Below, piece by piece: positions 1 to 9,609 of a stretch of 15,365 nucleotides of DNA. The notes beneath the pieces were generated by a model. That model searched no databases. It had not been told where the DNA came from and saw nothing but the letters and a program-made list of their open reading frames with translations. Source of the DNA: Candidatus Aminicenantota bacterium (GTDB lineage: Bacteria > Acidobacteriota > Aminicenantia > Aminicenantales > JAFGAV01); the NCBI GenBank assembly GCA_016867615.1, contig VGJG01000006.1, forward strand, positions 1 to 15,365, read 5' to 3'. The number at the start of each line of letters is the position of its first letter. Positions within the stretch are counted from its first letter, which is position 1. Position numbers and translations under genes: made by a program.

Positions 1-997
<997 letters not shown>

Positions 998-998
<1 letters not shown>

Positions 999-1891
999 TG
1001 GTCTTCGCCAAGATCCACGCCCTGGGAAACGATTTCATCCTCATCGACCGGGAGGACTGGGGCGACATCCCGGACATCAACAATTTCGTCTGGCGGGTCT
1101 GCGACCGCCATACCGGAGTGGGCGGCGACGGCCTGCTCCTCGTGTCCGTCGCCGACCGCGCCGCGGACCGGGCCGACTTCCGGATCTTCAACGCCGACGG
1201 CACGGAGCCCGAGATCTCGGGCAACGGCCTCCGCTGCGCCGCGGCCTATCTGTTCCACAAGCGCAAAGCCGCCCCGCCCCGGGTCCTGTTCCGCACGCCG
1301 TCGGGCGACCGGGAATGCCAGCTCCTCTCCTCCTCGGAGAACCATTACGAGATCCGGATCGAGATGGGCACGCCCCGCCTGGCCTCGACCGACATCCCCT
1401 TCGACGACGGGTCCTACCACGAGACGGTCATCGACTATCCCCTGTCCATCAACCAGGAAATCCATCCCGTCACCGTCCTGTCCCTGGGCAACCCTCACTG
1501 CGCCCTGTTCGTGGACCGGTTCCCGGCCCGCATCGAATGGCACCAGATCGGCCGGGAGATCGAGTCCCATCCCTTCTTTCCCAACCGGACCAACATCGAG
1601 TTCGTCCGGGTCATGAGCCGCGACGAGATCGAAGTCCTCTTCTGGGAGCGGGGCGTGGGAGAGACCCTGGCCTCGGGCAGCGGGGCCTGCGGCGCGGCCG
1701 CGGCGGCCATCCTCAAGGGCAGGACGGCCAGGAAGGTCACCGTCCGCACCAGCCTGGGGGCCCTGATCGTCGACTGGGACGAGGGGAAAAACATGATCCA
1801 CCAATCGGGTCCGGCGGAGGTCGTCTTCGAGGGGCGGCTGACGGCGAAAATGACCGGACTGACGACGCCCGACCTTCGAATAAAAAGATAA
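998..1891 (+). CDS. dapF: Diaminopimelate epimerase homologue with both catalytic Cys replaced by Ser
   Basis: 297 residues, close to the usual 275-300. DapF interconverts LL- and meso-diaminopimelate in the cytoplasm for lysine and peptidoglycan synthesis, using two Cys as base and acid. Family motifs are clear: KIHALGNDF near the N-terminus, VGGDGLL (about 41-47), FNADGTEPEISGNGLRC (64-80), GNPHCALFV (164-172), ERGVGETLASGSGAC (217-231). In known DapF the fourth-from-last part of the first motif reads CGNG and the second reads ACGSGAC or ACGTGAC. Here the two catalytic positions are Ser74 (TCG, 1217-1219) and Ser226 (TCG, 1673-1675). Each is two base changes from a Cys codon, so a simple read error is unlikely. 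The start ATG overlaps the htrA stop (TGATG), suggesting translational coupling. The fold call is firm. Whether it is an active DAP epimerase, or another member of the proline racemase superfamily, is open. Confidence 0.92.
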
Positions 1892-1997
1892 GGTGGAAAC
1901 CGAATTCCGGCCGAGGCGCGGAAGGCTCCTTTCTCAAAATAAATCAAAGAAAACGCGTCCTCTGTTGACTAAAAGAGAAAAGAAAAAGAATACGTTC

Positions 1998-3536
1998 ATG
2001 AAACGGGTGACGTTGTCGAACGCCTCGTTCGCCCTGCTCCTCGCCCTGGTCTACACCCTCGTCGCCGGGTTCGTCGTCTCCCGCCACGAGATCTGGCGGG
2101 ACGAAGCCCAGACCTTTCTGATGGCCAAGGACAGCCGGTCCGTTCCCGAGCTTCTCCACCGGGTTAAGAACGACATCCACCCCCCCCTTTGGCACCTCGT
2201 CCTATTTTCCCTGACCAGGGTGACTTCCTCGCCCGCAGCGATGCAGGTCCTTCACCTGGCCATCGCCGCCGCCGCGGTGTTCCTCTTCGCCCGTTTCGCC
2301 CCCTTCAGCCGGCTGAACAAGATCCTGTTCGCCGCGGGATACTACGCCCTGTTCGAATACGGCGTCATCGCCAGGAACTATGCTCTGGGGGTCCTGTTCC
2401 TGTTCCTCTTCTGCGTCTTCTACCCCCGGAGGAGGGAACGGTTCCTTCTTCTCGGCGCCTCGGTCGCCCTCCTGGCCCTGACGTCCATGCAGGCACTCAT
2501 TCTGGCCGTGGCCCTGACCCTGGCCCTGGCCGCCGAACGGTTCCCGGGAGGCCGGGCATCTGCGCCGCGGCTCTTCCTGCCCGGTCTCGGCCTCGCCCTG
2601 GCCGGGATCGCGGCCTCGGTTCTCGCCGCTCTGCCGAACCCCGAGTCCATCTACGCCGTGAGAGTCCGGTTCGTCTTCGACGCCGAGCTCATTCTGCCCG
2701 TCCTGAGGACGATCCCCAAGGCGTTCTTCCCCCTGCCCATTCCCCAATTCCATTTCTGGAACACATCCCTGATCACCTACCTTCCGGCGCCGCACATCAC
2801 CCTCCACCTCCTGGCCGCCCTGATCCTGCTGTACTCCCTTTTCCTCTTCAGCCGGCATCGTCCCGCCTTGATCACCTTCGCCCTGGCGACCTCGGCCCTG
2901 GCCGCTTTTTCCTATTTCAACTATTTCGGCTACCTCCGCCACCACGGGTTCTACTTCCTGGTCTTCCTCTCCGCCCTGTGGATGACCTCATCCGCGGCCG
3001 CTCCCGCCCCGGGCTCCCGACGGGACGGCCGGCTCGCCTGGCTGACGGCCGCCTGCCGGAGAGCGGCGCCGGCGGCTCTGACATTCATCCTCGCGATCCA
3101 GGCCCTGGCCGGCGCGTACGCCTCGGCCCGGGACATCCGGGACCCGTTCTCCCGGGGGCGGGCGGTGGCCGATTTCCTGCAGAAGCGCGGCTGGGAAGAC
3201 CGCGTCCTCGTCGGCGACATCGACTACGTCATGTCCTCGATCTCGGTCCACCTCGGCCGTCCCATCTATCTTTCCCGCAGCCAGCGGTGGGGCACGTATC
3301 AGCTCAACGTCTATCCTCCTCGGAGAGCTACGGACATGAACCACATCGCCGCCGACGCGGAACGCCTGAGCCGGGAGAGGGGAAAAAACTTTCTCCTCAT
3401 CCTGAACTATCCCCTGGACCGACGTTCCCTGACGAGCAGGTCCCTGAGTCTCGTGGGCAAGACAGGGAAAGCCATCGTCGAGGACGAAGCTTTTTACATC
3501 TACAGAAAATTCGGGGATGCCGCCCGAAGCCGGTGA
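1998..3536 (+). CDS. Polytopic GT-C membrane glycosyltransferase (ArnT/PMT, GT39-like)
   Basis: 512 residues from the ATG at 1998. The frame is open back to a GTG at 1893, but the extra 35 residues are Lys/Arg-rich and the first membrane helix follows directly after Met at 1998, so I prefer this start. About ten hydrophobic helices cover residues 8-400, followed by a soluble C-terminal part of about 110 residues. After helix 1 comes EIWRDEAQ (Asp35, Glu36), which matches the acidic pair in the first outer loop of GT-C enzymes such as ArnT and PMT. NDIHPPLWH (58-66) matches the HPPLY/W motif after it. Such enzymes transfer a sugar from a polyprenyl-phosphate donor on the outer membrane face. 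Acceptor and sugar cannot be told. It follows dapF with a 106-base A-rich gap, which contains TTGACT (1965-1970) but no convincing -10. It converges on thiL with 49 bases between. No strong terminator is seen there. Confidence 0.82.
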   Translation: MKRVTLSNASFALLLALVYTLVAGFVVSRHEIWRDEAQTFLMAKDSRSVPELLHRVKNDIHPPLWHLVLFSLTRVTSSPAAMQVLHLAIAAAAVFLFARFAPFSRLNKILFAAGYYALFEYGVIARNYALGVLFLFLFCVFYPRRRERFLLLGASVALLALTSMQALILAVALTLALAAERFPGGRASAPRLFLPGLGLALAGIAASVLAALPNPESIYAVRVRFVFDAELILPVLRTIPKAFFPLPIPQFHFWNTSLITYLPAPHITLHLLAALILLYSLFLFSRHRPALITFALATSALAAFSYFNYFGYLRHHGFYFLVFLSALWMTSSAAAPAPGSRRDGRLAWLTAACRRAAPAALTFILAIQALAGAYASARDIRDPFSRGRAVADFLQKRGWEDRVLVGDIDYVMSSISVHLGRPIYLSRSQRWGTYQLNVYPPRRATDMNHIAADAERLSRERGKNFLLILNYPLDRRSLTSRSLSLVGKTGKAIVEDEAFYIYRKFGDAARSR

Positions 3537-3585
3537 AGCCGTTTTTTCCCGCCGAGGCGATTCCCGAGCCCCTTCCGGGTCCGGC

Positions 3586-4596
3586 CTATTGGAAATGATC
3601 CCAGCCGCGAACGGGAAGCGGCGTCCTGCGCCCGCCGCGGCCGAGGAGAACGACGTCTCTTCCGCGGACGAGGCGGCCGACGGGATGGAGGGGGAAGCGC
3701 CGGCCCAGGCGCCGGAGTTCTTCCAGGCGCGAGGGGCGGACGGAGAACAAGAGCTCGAAATCCTCGCCGCCGTGAAGGGCTAGATCCAGGGCCGAGGGGA
3801 AGGCCGCTTTCAACGCGTCTGAGAGCGGAATGCAATCCGCCCAGATTTCGGCGCCGGCGCCGCTCGCCCGGCAGATGCGGCTCAGGTCGACCGACAGTCC
3901 GTCGCTGAGGTCGATCATGGCCGAGGCCAGTCGCCGCCGCGCCAGCTCCCGGCCGAGATCGAGCCGCGGCCGCGGGTCGAAAAAGGCCCGGACCAGGCGT
4001 CCGGCCGTCCCGGGGGATTTCCTCCGCGGCAAACCGCGTGCGCGACGGGCCGCGGCCGGGACGCCCCGGCGCCCCAGAAGCCGCAATCCTCCGGCCGCGT
4101 CACCCAGCGTTCCCGAGACGAAGAGAAAATCCCCGGGAGCGGCGCCCCTCCTCAGCACGGGACGCTCCGCGCGGCCCATGACCGTCACGGAGATCATGAC
4201 CCGCGGCGCCCGGGACAGGTCTCCGCCGGCGAGGAGAACGCCGTGCTCCTCGGCCGCCGAGCGAAAGCCGCGGAGAAATTCCAGGACCCATCGCTTCTCG
4301 ATCTTCTTGGGCAAGGCCAGTCCCAGAAGGGCATAGAGCGGACGGCCGCCCATGGCGGCGATATCGCTCAGGTTGACGTTCAGGCTCTTGCGGCCCAGGA
4401 GACGCGGGGGCTGCCAGGCGCGGCGGAAGTCCACTCCCTCCACGAGGAGGTCCTTGGTCAGCAGCAGCCGCTCCCCGCGGATGCCGATTACGGCCGCATC
4501 ATCGCCGATGCCCTCCTCCAGCCCGCTTCCCCGGCGCCGGAACAGCTCCCGGAGGGCGGCGATGAGCCTCTCTTCGTCCAGCCGGGCGCTTCTCAC
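3586..4596 (-). CDS. thiL: Thiamine-monophosphate kinase
   Basis: 336 residues, normal for ThiL, which phosphorylates thiamine monophosphate to the cofactor thiamine diphosphate with ATP and Mg2+. Ordered family motifs: GIGDDAAV (29-36, metal-binding Asp pair), TKDLLVEGVDF (47-57), LNVNLSDIAAMGG (72-84), AGGD (123-126), MIDLSDGLSVDL (227-238), HGGEDFELLF (275-284) and the C-terminal WDHF. The start is a GTG preceded by an AGAGG-like site. An Arg-rich stretch at about 173-205 is typical of high-GC genes and does not disturb the motifs. It lies 70 bases downstream of lon on the same strand and is likely the last gene of that run. No TPP riboswitch is apparent in the gap. Function is firm. Confidence 0.95.
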   Translation of the reverse strand: MRSARLDEERLIAALRELFRRRGSGLEEGIGDDAAVIGIRGERLLLTKDLLVEGVDFRRAWQPPRLLGRKSLNVNLSDIAAMGGRPLYALLGLALPKKIEKRWVLEFLRGFRSAAEEHGVLLAGGDLSRAPRVMISVTVMGRAERPVLRRGAAPGDFLFVSGTLGDAAGGLRLLGRRGVPAAARRARGLPRRKSPGTAGRLVRAFFDPRPRLDLGRELARRRLASAMIDLSDGLSVDLSRICRASGAGAEIWADCIPLSDALKAAFPSALDLALHGGEDFELLFSVRPSRLEELRRLGRRFPLHPVGRLVRGRDVVLLGRGGRRTPLPVRGWDHFQ

Positions 4597-4666
4597 CTCT
4601 GGATCCTCTTTTGTCCCTCGTTCGGGAATGACTCCGCGCCGGGCGGGCGTCCTCCCCCGCTGCGGA

Positions 4667-7108
4667 TCATGCCCCCCGTTTTCTCGGGCCCGATTTGGAG
4701 GCGGTCTTCTTGGAATCCTTCTTCCGCTCCGGAGACAGGGCGTGCTCGAAGACCTGCCGGATGTTCTCGACGAAAAGAAACTCGATGTCCCTGCGGAGCG
4801 CCTTGGGGATGTCGACCAGGTCTTTCTTGTTGGCCTGGGGAAGGATGACGCGCGAAACGCCGGCCCGCTGCGCGGCCAGGACCTTTTCCTTGACCCCGCC
4901 GACGGGCAGCACGTTGCCCCGCAGGGTGATCTCGCCCGTCATGGCCGTGTCCCGGCGGACCTTCCTCTCGGTGCAGACCGAGATCAGGGCCGCGGCCATG
5001 GTGATCCCGGCGGAGGGGCCGTCCTTGGGGATGGCGCCCTCGGGAATGTGGATGTGAAAGTCGTTCTCGGCGAACCGCCTGACCTCGATGCCCAGCTCCC
5101 GGGCATGGGCCCGGGCGTAGCTCAGGGCGGCCTGGGCCGATTCCTTCATGACCTCGCCCAGCGACCCGGTCAGGGACAGCCCGCCCTTGCCCTTCATCTT
5201 GGTCGCCTCGACGAACAGGATCTCACCGCCCGACTCGGTCCAGGCCAGGCCGGTGACAACGCCCACCCGGTCGTCCTTGAGGAGCTGGTCGCGGAAGATG
5301 CGCGTCGGGCCGAGGAGCTTCTCCAGGTTCTGGGAAGTGATCCGGGTCAGGCCTTTCTTGCCCTCGGCCACCTTGCGGGCCACCTTGCGGCAGACGGCGG
5401 CGATCTCCCGCTCCAGGTTCCTCACTCCGGCCTCGCGGGTGTAGAGGCTGATGATCCTCTGGATCGCGCCCCGGGTGAATTCGATGCGCTTGCGGCTCAG
5501 GGCGTTCTCCCGGAGCTGCTTGGGCACGAGGTGCCGCATGGCGATCTGCAGCTTCTCCTCCTCGATGTAGCCCGGAAGCGGGAGGATCTCCATCCGGTCC
5601 CGGAAGGCGGGTTGGATGGGGTCCAGCAGGTTGGCCGTGGTGATGAACATGACCCGGCTCAGGTCGAAGGGCACGCCCAGGTAATGGTCGCGGAAGTCCC
5701 GGTTCTGCTCCGGGTCGAGGACCTCGAGCAGGGCCGAGGAGGGGTCGCCGCGGAAGTCGGCCCCGATCTTGTCCACCTCGTCCATCATGAACACCGGGTT
5801 GTTCGACCCGGCGCGCCGCAGCCCCTGGATGATGCGGCCGGGCATGGCCCCGACATAGGTCCGGCGGTGCCCCCGGATCTCGGCCTCGTCGCGGACCCCG
5901 CCCAGGGAGATGCGGTGGAACTTGCGCCCCAGGGAGCGGGCGATGGACTTGCCCAGGGAAGTCTTGCCCACGCCCGGGGGGCCGACAAAGCACAGGATGG
6001 GCCCCTTGAGCTTCCGGGAAATCGAGCGCACGGCCAGGTACTCCAGGATGCGGTCCTTGACCTTCTCCAGACCGTAGTGGTCCTCGTCCAGGATGCTCTT
6101 GGCCTTGCGCAGGTCGAGGTTGTCGACCGTGCTCTTGTTCCAGGGCAGGTCGAACATCCAGTCCAGGTAGTTGCGGACCACGGCCGTCTCGGCCGACTCG
6201 GGGTGCATCTGCGACAGCCGGCCGATCTGCTTCTCCAGTTCCTCGCGGACCTCGGGCGCCAGCTTGAGCTTCTTGAGCTTGTCCTGGTAGGACTTGATCT
6301 CCTCCAGGATTTCGTTCCCCTCGCCCAGCTCCTTCTGGATGGCCTTCATCTGCTGGCGGAGGAAGTACTGCTTCTGCATCTTATCCATCTCGCCCTTGGC
6401 CTCGGTCGAGATGCGCGACTGGACGTCCAGGAGCTCGAGCTCGCGGGTCAGGTGCTCGAAGACCCGCTTCAGTCTCTGGAGGGGGTCGACGACCTCCAGC
6501 AGGACCTGGGCCTCGGCGACTTTGAGCTCGAGGTTGGCCGCCGTGAGGTCGGCCAGGCGCCCCGGCTCCTCGATGTTGGCGGCGATGATGAGCACCTCGG
6601 GCGGGAGGTTCTTGCCCAGCGAGGCGGCCTTCTCCAGGCTGGTGCGCACGTTGCGCACCAGGGCCTCGGTCTCGACCGATTTTTCCTCGCTCTCGGCTTC
6701 GTGGATGACCTGGACCTGGGCGGCCATATGGCCCTGCTCCTCCTCGAAGGTCTCGACCCGAGCGCGGACCAGTCCCTGGGCCAGGATGCGGATCCGGCCG
6801 TCGGGCAGCTTGAGCATGCGCATGATCAGGGCCACGGTGCCCATGTCGTACACGTCCTCCCGCTTGGGGTCCTCGAGCTCCATGTCCCTCTGGGTCAGGA
6901 GAAGGATCATGCGGTGCGAGGACAGCGCGGCGTCCACGGCCGCCTTCGACTTCTCCCGGCCGACGTACAGCGGCGCGATCATGTAGGGGAAGACGGAGAT
7001 GTCCCGCAGGAGGAGGACGGGAAGCTTGGAGGGGACCTGAAGCTTCTGATCCTTCTCCCCCAGGAGGTCCTCCATCTGGGGCTCTTCGTTGTTGTTCTTC
7101 TCGGCCAT
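4667..7108 (-). CDS. lon: ATP-dependent protease La (Lon)
   Basis: 813 residues, full length. LonA is a cytoplasmic homo-hexameric AAA+ protease that removes damaged and some regulatory proteins. Seen in order: N-terminal substrate domain from [15 protein letters not shown] (about 29-43) to about 230; a helical segment with [14 protein letters not shown] (240-253); Walker A GPPGVGKT (376-383); Walker [10 protein letters not shown] (439-447, Asp443-Glu444); sensor and arginine-finger region; then the protease domain with the Ser of KDGPSAG (Ser699) and the Lys of GGVKEK (Lys742). The Ser-Lys spacing of 43 equals that of E. coli Lon (679/722). The C-terminus ends in a Lys/Arg/Ser-rich tail. A GGAG site lies seven to ten bases before the ATG. 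It follows hsp20 after 22 bases. A 940-residue open frame runs antisense, a GC-bias artefact. Confidence 0.98.
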   Translation of the reverse strand: MAEKNNNEEPQMEDLLGEKDQKLQVPSKLPVLLLRDISVFPYMIAPLYVGREKSKAAVDAALSSHRMILLLTQRDMELEDPKREDVYDMGTVALIMRMLKLPDGRIRILAQGLVRARVETFEEEQGHMAAQVQVIHEAESEEKSVETEALVRNVRTSLEKAASLGKNLPPEVLIIAANIEEPGRLADLTAANLELKVAEAQVLLEVVDPLQRLKRVFEHLTRELELLDVQSRISTEAKGEMDKMQKQYFLRQQMKAIQKELGEGNEILEEIKSYQDKLKKLKLAPEVREELEKQIGRLSQMHPESAETAVVRNYLDWMFDLPWNKSTVDNLDLRKAKSILDEDHYGLEKVKDRILEYLAVRSISRKLKGPILCFVGPPGVGKTSLGKSIARSLGRKFHRISLGGVRDEAEIRGHRRTYVGAMPGRIIQGLRRAGSNNPVFMMDEVDKIGADFRGDPSSALLEVLDPEQNRDFRDHYLGVPFDLSRVMFITTANLLDPIQPAFRDRMEILPLPGYIEEEKLQIAMRHLVPKQLRENALSRKRIEFTRGAIQRIISLYTREAGVRNLEREIAAVCRKVARKVAEGKKGLTRITSQNLEKLLGPTRIFRDQLLKDDRVGVVTGLAWTESGGEILFVEATKMKGKGGLSLTGSLGEVMKESAQAALSYARAHARELGIEVRRFAENDFHIHIPEGAIPKDGPSAGITMAAALISVCTERKVRRDTAMTGEITLRGNVLPVGGVKEKVLAAQRAGVSRVILPQANKKDLVDIPKALRRDIEFLFVENIRQVFEHALSPERKKDSKKTASKSGPRKRGA

Positions 7109-7130
7109 GACGTTTCTCCGGGCCGGGCGC

Positions 7131-7565
7131 TCACTTGTCCCGGACTGTTCGACGCTTTCCGCCGGACGCCTTGAACAGGACGACGGACAGGACGCCGTTG
7201 TCCAGCAGGGCCTGCGTCCTCTCCGGCAGGATGACGCAGGGCAGGGCCACCGCCCGGCGGAAGGCGCCGCTGGTCCGCTCCAGGCGGTGATAGCTGGCCG
7301 GCCCGCTGTGGCGCTCCCGCTTCTTTTCGCCGCGCAGCTCGACGCGGTTGTGGTGGACGAGGAGCGAGATGTCCGCCGTCTCGACGCCGGGCAGCTCGGC
7401 CTCGATGACCACCCGGTCCTCCTTCTCGCAGACGTCCATGACCGGCGCCCAGGGCTCCTCCCAGGGCAGGCGCCCCCGGCGGCGGAGCGGCACCCCGCCC
7501 GGGACGCTGGCCACCTCGGCGCGGCGCGAGGCCAGCCGGAGGACGGAAATCCTTTTGCGGACCAT
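7131..7565 (-). CDS. Small heat-shock protein, Hsp20/alpha-crystallin family
   Basis: 144 residues. Small heat-shock proteins are ATP-independent holdases that keep unfolding proteins soluble. The alpha-crystallin domain spans about 40-130, with PVMDVCEKEDRVVIEAELPGV (41-61), VELRGEKK (75-82), Y-x-R-x-E-R-x-x-G-x-F-x-R (92-104) and the hallmark N-G-V-L (123-126). The N-terminal arm is short and Arg-rich. The C-terminal extension reads KRRTVRDK and lacks the usual I/V-x-I/V motif that links dimers into larger oligomers, so assembly may differ. It sits between nrdR (14 bases) and lon (22 bases), an arrangement that pairs a holdase with a protease. No CIRCE inverted repeat is visible upstream, and no clear Shine-Dalgarno site precedes the ATG. 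Confidence 0.92.
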   Translation of the reverse strand: MVRKRISVLRLASRRAEVASVPGGVPLRRRGRLPWEEPWAPVMDVCEKEDRVVIEAELPGVETADISLLVHHNRVELRGEKKRERHSGPASYHRLERTSGAFRRAVALPCVILPERTQALLDNGVLSVVLFKASGGKRRTVRDK

Positions 7566-7579
7566 CGACCGAAGGCCGT

Positions 7580-8035
7580 TTATTTCTCTTTAAGGAGCGT
7601 CTCCAGCTCCCGCTTGAACTCGGCCACGTCCCGGAATTCCCTGTACACCGAGGCGAAGCGCACGTAGGCCACCTTGTCCAGCTCCTTGAGGCGCTCCATG
7701 ACGAACTGGCCGATTTCCGAGGCGCGGATCTCCTTCTCCGTCCGTTCGTGGAGCTTGGCCTCGATCTCCTCGACGATCTCCTCGACCTTCCTCACCGGGA
7801 TGGGGCGCTTCTCGCAGGCCTTGAGCAGCCCCCGGAGGAGCTTCTGGCTGTCGAAGGGCTGCCGGCTGCCGTCCTTCTTGACGACCATGTAGGGGATCTC
7901 CTCGATCTTCTCGTAAGTCGTGAAGCGGCGCTGGCAGGCCAGGCACTCCCGGCGGCGGCGGATGGACAGGCTCTTCTTGCTCTCCCGGGAATCGATGACC
8001 TTGCTCTCGACGTGATCGCAGAAAGGACACTTCAT
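7580..8035 (-). CDS. nrdR: Transcriptional repressor NrdR
   Basis: 151 residues. NrdR binds NrdR boxes upstream of ribonucleotide reductase genes and senses ATP/dATP through an ATP-cone. MKCPFC starts the protein, and an N-terminal zinc ribbon has Cys3, Cys6, Cys31 and Cys34, with the DNA-binding stretch [19 protein letters not shown] at about 24-42. The ATP-cone follows from about 46 to 136 ([12 protein letters not shown] onward). The frame is open further upstream, but that extension would run into the previous gene, and the family always begins at MxCPxC. The chosen ATG shares ATGA with the stop of the flippase gene, pointing to translational coupling. No ribonucleotide reductase gene lies in the window, so its targets are elsewhere. 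Confidence 0.97.
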   Translation of the reverse strand: MKCPFCDHVESKVIDSRESKKSLSIRRRRECLACQRRFTTYEKIEEIPYMVVKKDGSRQPFDSQKLLRGLLKACEKRPIPVRKVEEIVEEIEAKLHERTEKEIRASEIGQFVMERLKELDKVAYVRFASVYREFRDVAEFKRELETLLKEK

Positions 8036-9135
8036 TCCTGGAATTCCTCGCCCATTTTCTTCAGTTTGAGGAGGGAAAGCCCTTCTTTCCAGAGTATAAC
8101 AAATCCCACCAGACAAGTCATCACCACCTGGATGGCGTGCACGGCCAGGGTCATGGCCGTGGCCTTGGTGGACAGGTCCCTCTCCATGGCCAGCCGGACG
8201 GCGGACGGGGCGTCGGCGGGGATGCGCGGGCTGAAGTAGAGCGACATGATTGCCTTTTTGCTGAAAAAGTCGAACCCGCCGGCCATGCCCGGAGTGGGGA
8301 TGGCCGCCCCGATCATCGTGGCGAAGACGTAGGGGATGACGGTGTAGACCGGCAAGACCTCGCGGTAGGCCAGGAAGAAGAACCAGTAATAGACGACCAT
8401 CGACGCCCAGACGAGGAGCGAGAGGAGGAAGAAGCGGGCCAGGTCGAAGAACGAGCGGAAGAAGCGCAGACCCTGGAGGAACTCCTCGATGAGCGACCGG
8501 ACCTTGGAGGAGAACTTCGCGGGGAAGGGCTTGAGCACGGCGTTCAGGATGCGGAGCGTCGCCTCCCGGAAGAAATGGAGGCAGAGGACGAAGCCGATGA
8601 TGACGATGTCCAGGGCGAGGCCCAGCATCCCCAGCTTGAACAGCCAGGAATAGGCCTCGACCGAGACCGAGAATTGGGAGACGTACAGCGGCCGGGCCAG
8701 GAGGAAGGCGGCCAGGAGGAAGACCATGGCGATGATGTCGAAGATCCTCTCCACGACCACCGTCCCCAGGGCGAACCCCTCGCTGATCTTCTCCTTGCGG
8801 GCCAGGTAGAGCGGCTTGACGATCTCGCCCAGGCGGCCGGGCAGGATGAGCGTCACGGTGAAGCCGATGGCCTGTCCGGCCACGAGGTTGTAGAACTTCA
8901 CGTCCTTTTTCTCGGGCAGGATGAGGTACCTCCAGCGCAGGGCCCTAGGGATGATGTGGAAGGGACCGAGGACGACCATGAGCGCGAAAAAGAAAACGTT
9001 CACGTTCGTGACGCTGGCGAAAAAGCTGTCCCAGTCCACGCTGCGGAAGAAGAAGAACAGGAGGACCGCGGTCAAAATAAGGATGAGGCCGTAGCGGAGG
9101 ATGTTTTTCTTCATGGGCGATTTAAGGCCGTTCAT
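8032..9135 (-). CDS. Integral membrane protein, LPG-synthase TM / UPF0104 flippase-like family
   Basis: 367 residues from the ATG at 9135. An in-frame ATG at 9114 (MKKNILRYG) is equally plausible, and neither has a strong ribosome site. A TTG further out at 9162 is less likely. Eight or more membrane helices are visible. Family features: a second helix region ending in PRALRWRYL, then [38 protein letters not shown], the signature of the domain shared with the flippase part of MprF (LPG_synthase_TM), and near the C-terminus a [12 protein letters not shown] stretch. MprF-type domains move aminoacyl-phosphatidylglycerol across the membrane; stand-alone members are mostly uncharacterised. It heads the run nrdR-hsp20-lon-thiL. 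Substrate is unknown. Confidence 0.88.
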   Translation of the reverse strand: MNGLKSPMKKNILRYGLILILTAVLLFFFFRSVDWDSFFASVTNVNVFFFALMVVLGPFHIIPRALRWRYLILPEKKDVKFYNLVAGQAIGFTVTLILPGRLGEIVKPLYLARKEKISEGFALGTVVVERIFDIIAMVFLLAAFLLARPLYVSQFSVSVEAYSWLFKLGMLGLALDIVIIGFVLCLHFFREATLRILNAVLKPFPAKFSSKVRSLIEEFLQGLRFFRSFFDLARFFLLSLLVWASMVVYYWFFFLAYREVLPVYTVIPYVFATMIGAAIPTPGMAGGFDFFSKKAIMSLYFSPRIPADAPSAVRLAMERDLSTKATAMTLAVHAIQVVMTCLVGFVILWKEGLSLLKLKKMGEEFQE

Positions 9136-9203
9136 ATTACCATCGTCCCCCGGGCGTGTCAATTAAGCGGACCGGCCGTCTGAAGGCCGTATTTTCAGTG
9201 TTT

Positions 9204-9551
9204 TCAGCTCTTTTTGTCCGGAGCGGCGGAGGGAACAGCGCGGCGATCCAGCAGATGCCGGACGGCGAGCCAGGGGCGGCGCGTCAGCATCCGCGGCCCG
9301 GCGAAGCGCATGACGGCCCGGACCTTCTCCCTCTGGACGGGCTTGTGGCAGTGGACCGGGCAGCGGTCACAGGCCGGTTTCCGCTCGAGGAAAGGGCAGG
9401 AACCCAGGCGCTCGAGCGCATAGCGGCGGAGGCCGTTGCATTCGGGGCACAAGCCGGGGGAGGCGAGGTCGTCAACCAAAGCCGCGGGCGGCAGCGCCCC
9501 GGAGCAGGGGCGCTGCGGCACGAACGGCACGGCTCCGCCCGGCGCGCTCAA
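9204..9551 (-). CDS. ygbA: YgbA-family (nitrous oxide-stimulated promoter family) Cys-rich protein, N-terminus atypical or lost
   Basis: The frame gives at most 115 residues from a TTG at 9551; GTG codons at 9515 and 9506 are alternatives. From residue 34 on it matches the YgbA family closely: LCPEC (34-38), YALERLGSCPF (44-54), KPACDRCPVHC (58-68), QREKVRAVMRFAGPRML (73-89), RPWLAVRHLLD (92-102). Six Cys (35, 38, 52, 61, 64, 68) suggest a metal or Fe-S site. E. coli ygbA is induced by nitric oxide, and its role is not well settled. The family normally starts with a helix of the type RE-x-x-T-x-x-x-M-I-x-x-Y-C-x-x-H-H. That is absent here in all three frames upstream, replaced by Pro/Ala-rich sequence, so the gene may be 5' truncated. 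It lies 68 bases upstream of the flippase gene on the same strand. Confidence 0.75.
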   Translation of the reverse strand: MSAPGGAVPFVPQRPCSGALPPAALVDDLASPGLCPECNGLRRYALERLGSCPFLERKPACDRCPVHCHKPVQREKVRAVMRFAGPRMLTRRPWLAVRHLLDRRAVPSAAPDKKS

Positions 9552-9569
9552 CCGGCGACGCCAACCGGG

Positions 9570-9598
9570 TTGAAAATGATCCGGGAATCATTTATGAT
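9570..9598 (+). promoter_or_regulatory. Sigma70-type promoter of the tRNA-Gln gene
   Basis: TTGAAA at 9570-9575 (five of six to the -35 consensus) and TATGAT at 9593-9598 (five of six to the -10) are 17 bases apart, the optimal spacing. The expected start lies around 9605, a few bases before the mature tRNA 5' end at 9610. Confidence 0.75.
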
Positions 9599-9599
9599 T
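9574..9599. repeat. Overlapping inverted repeats built from ATGAT/ATCAT
   Basis: AAATGAT (9574-9580) pairs with ATCATTT (9587-9593) across six bases, and AATCAT (9586-9591) pairs with ATGATT (9594-9599) across two bases. The repeats sit between the -35 and -10 of the tRNA promoter and in front of ygbA on the other strand. They could be an operator for a dimeric regulator; alternatively they are chance AT-rich symmetry. The 6-base spacing of the first pair does not fit an FNR/Dnr box (TTGAT-N4-ATCAA). Confidence 0.4.
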
Positions 9600-9609
9600 A
9601 GGAGCCTGC

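Noticed and set aside
1965..1993. Promoter in front of the GT-C gene
   Set aside because: TTGACT is a good -35, but the -10 position at 17 bases reads GAATAC and no better hexamer is nearby.
3537..3585. Rho-independent terminator between the GT-C gene and thiL
   Set aside because: There is a TTTTTT run at 3541-3547, but only a three-base stem before it, too weak to call.
4352..7174. 940-residue open frame on the plus strand opposite lon
   Set aside because: It is exactly antisense to a fully motif-supported Lon and reads as Leu/Gly/Asp/His-rich low-complexity sequence, as expected of the mirror frame of a high-GC gene.
8137..9183. 348-residue plus-strand frame opposite the flippase gene
   Set aside because: Antisense shadow: very Glu/Asp/His/Gln-rich because it mirrors hydrophobic membrane codons.
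9570..9600. FNR/Dnr-type box for ygbA
   Set aside because: The inverted halves are ATGAT and ATCAT with a six-base spacer, while FNR-type sites are TTGAT-N4-ATCAA.
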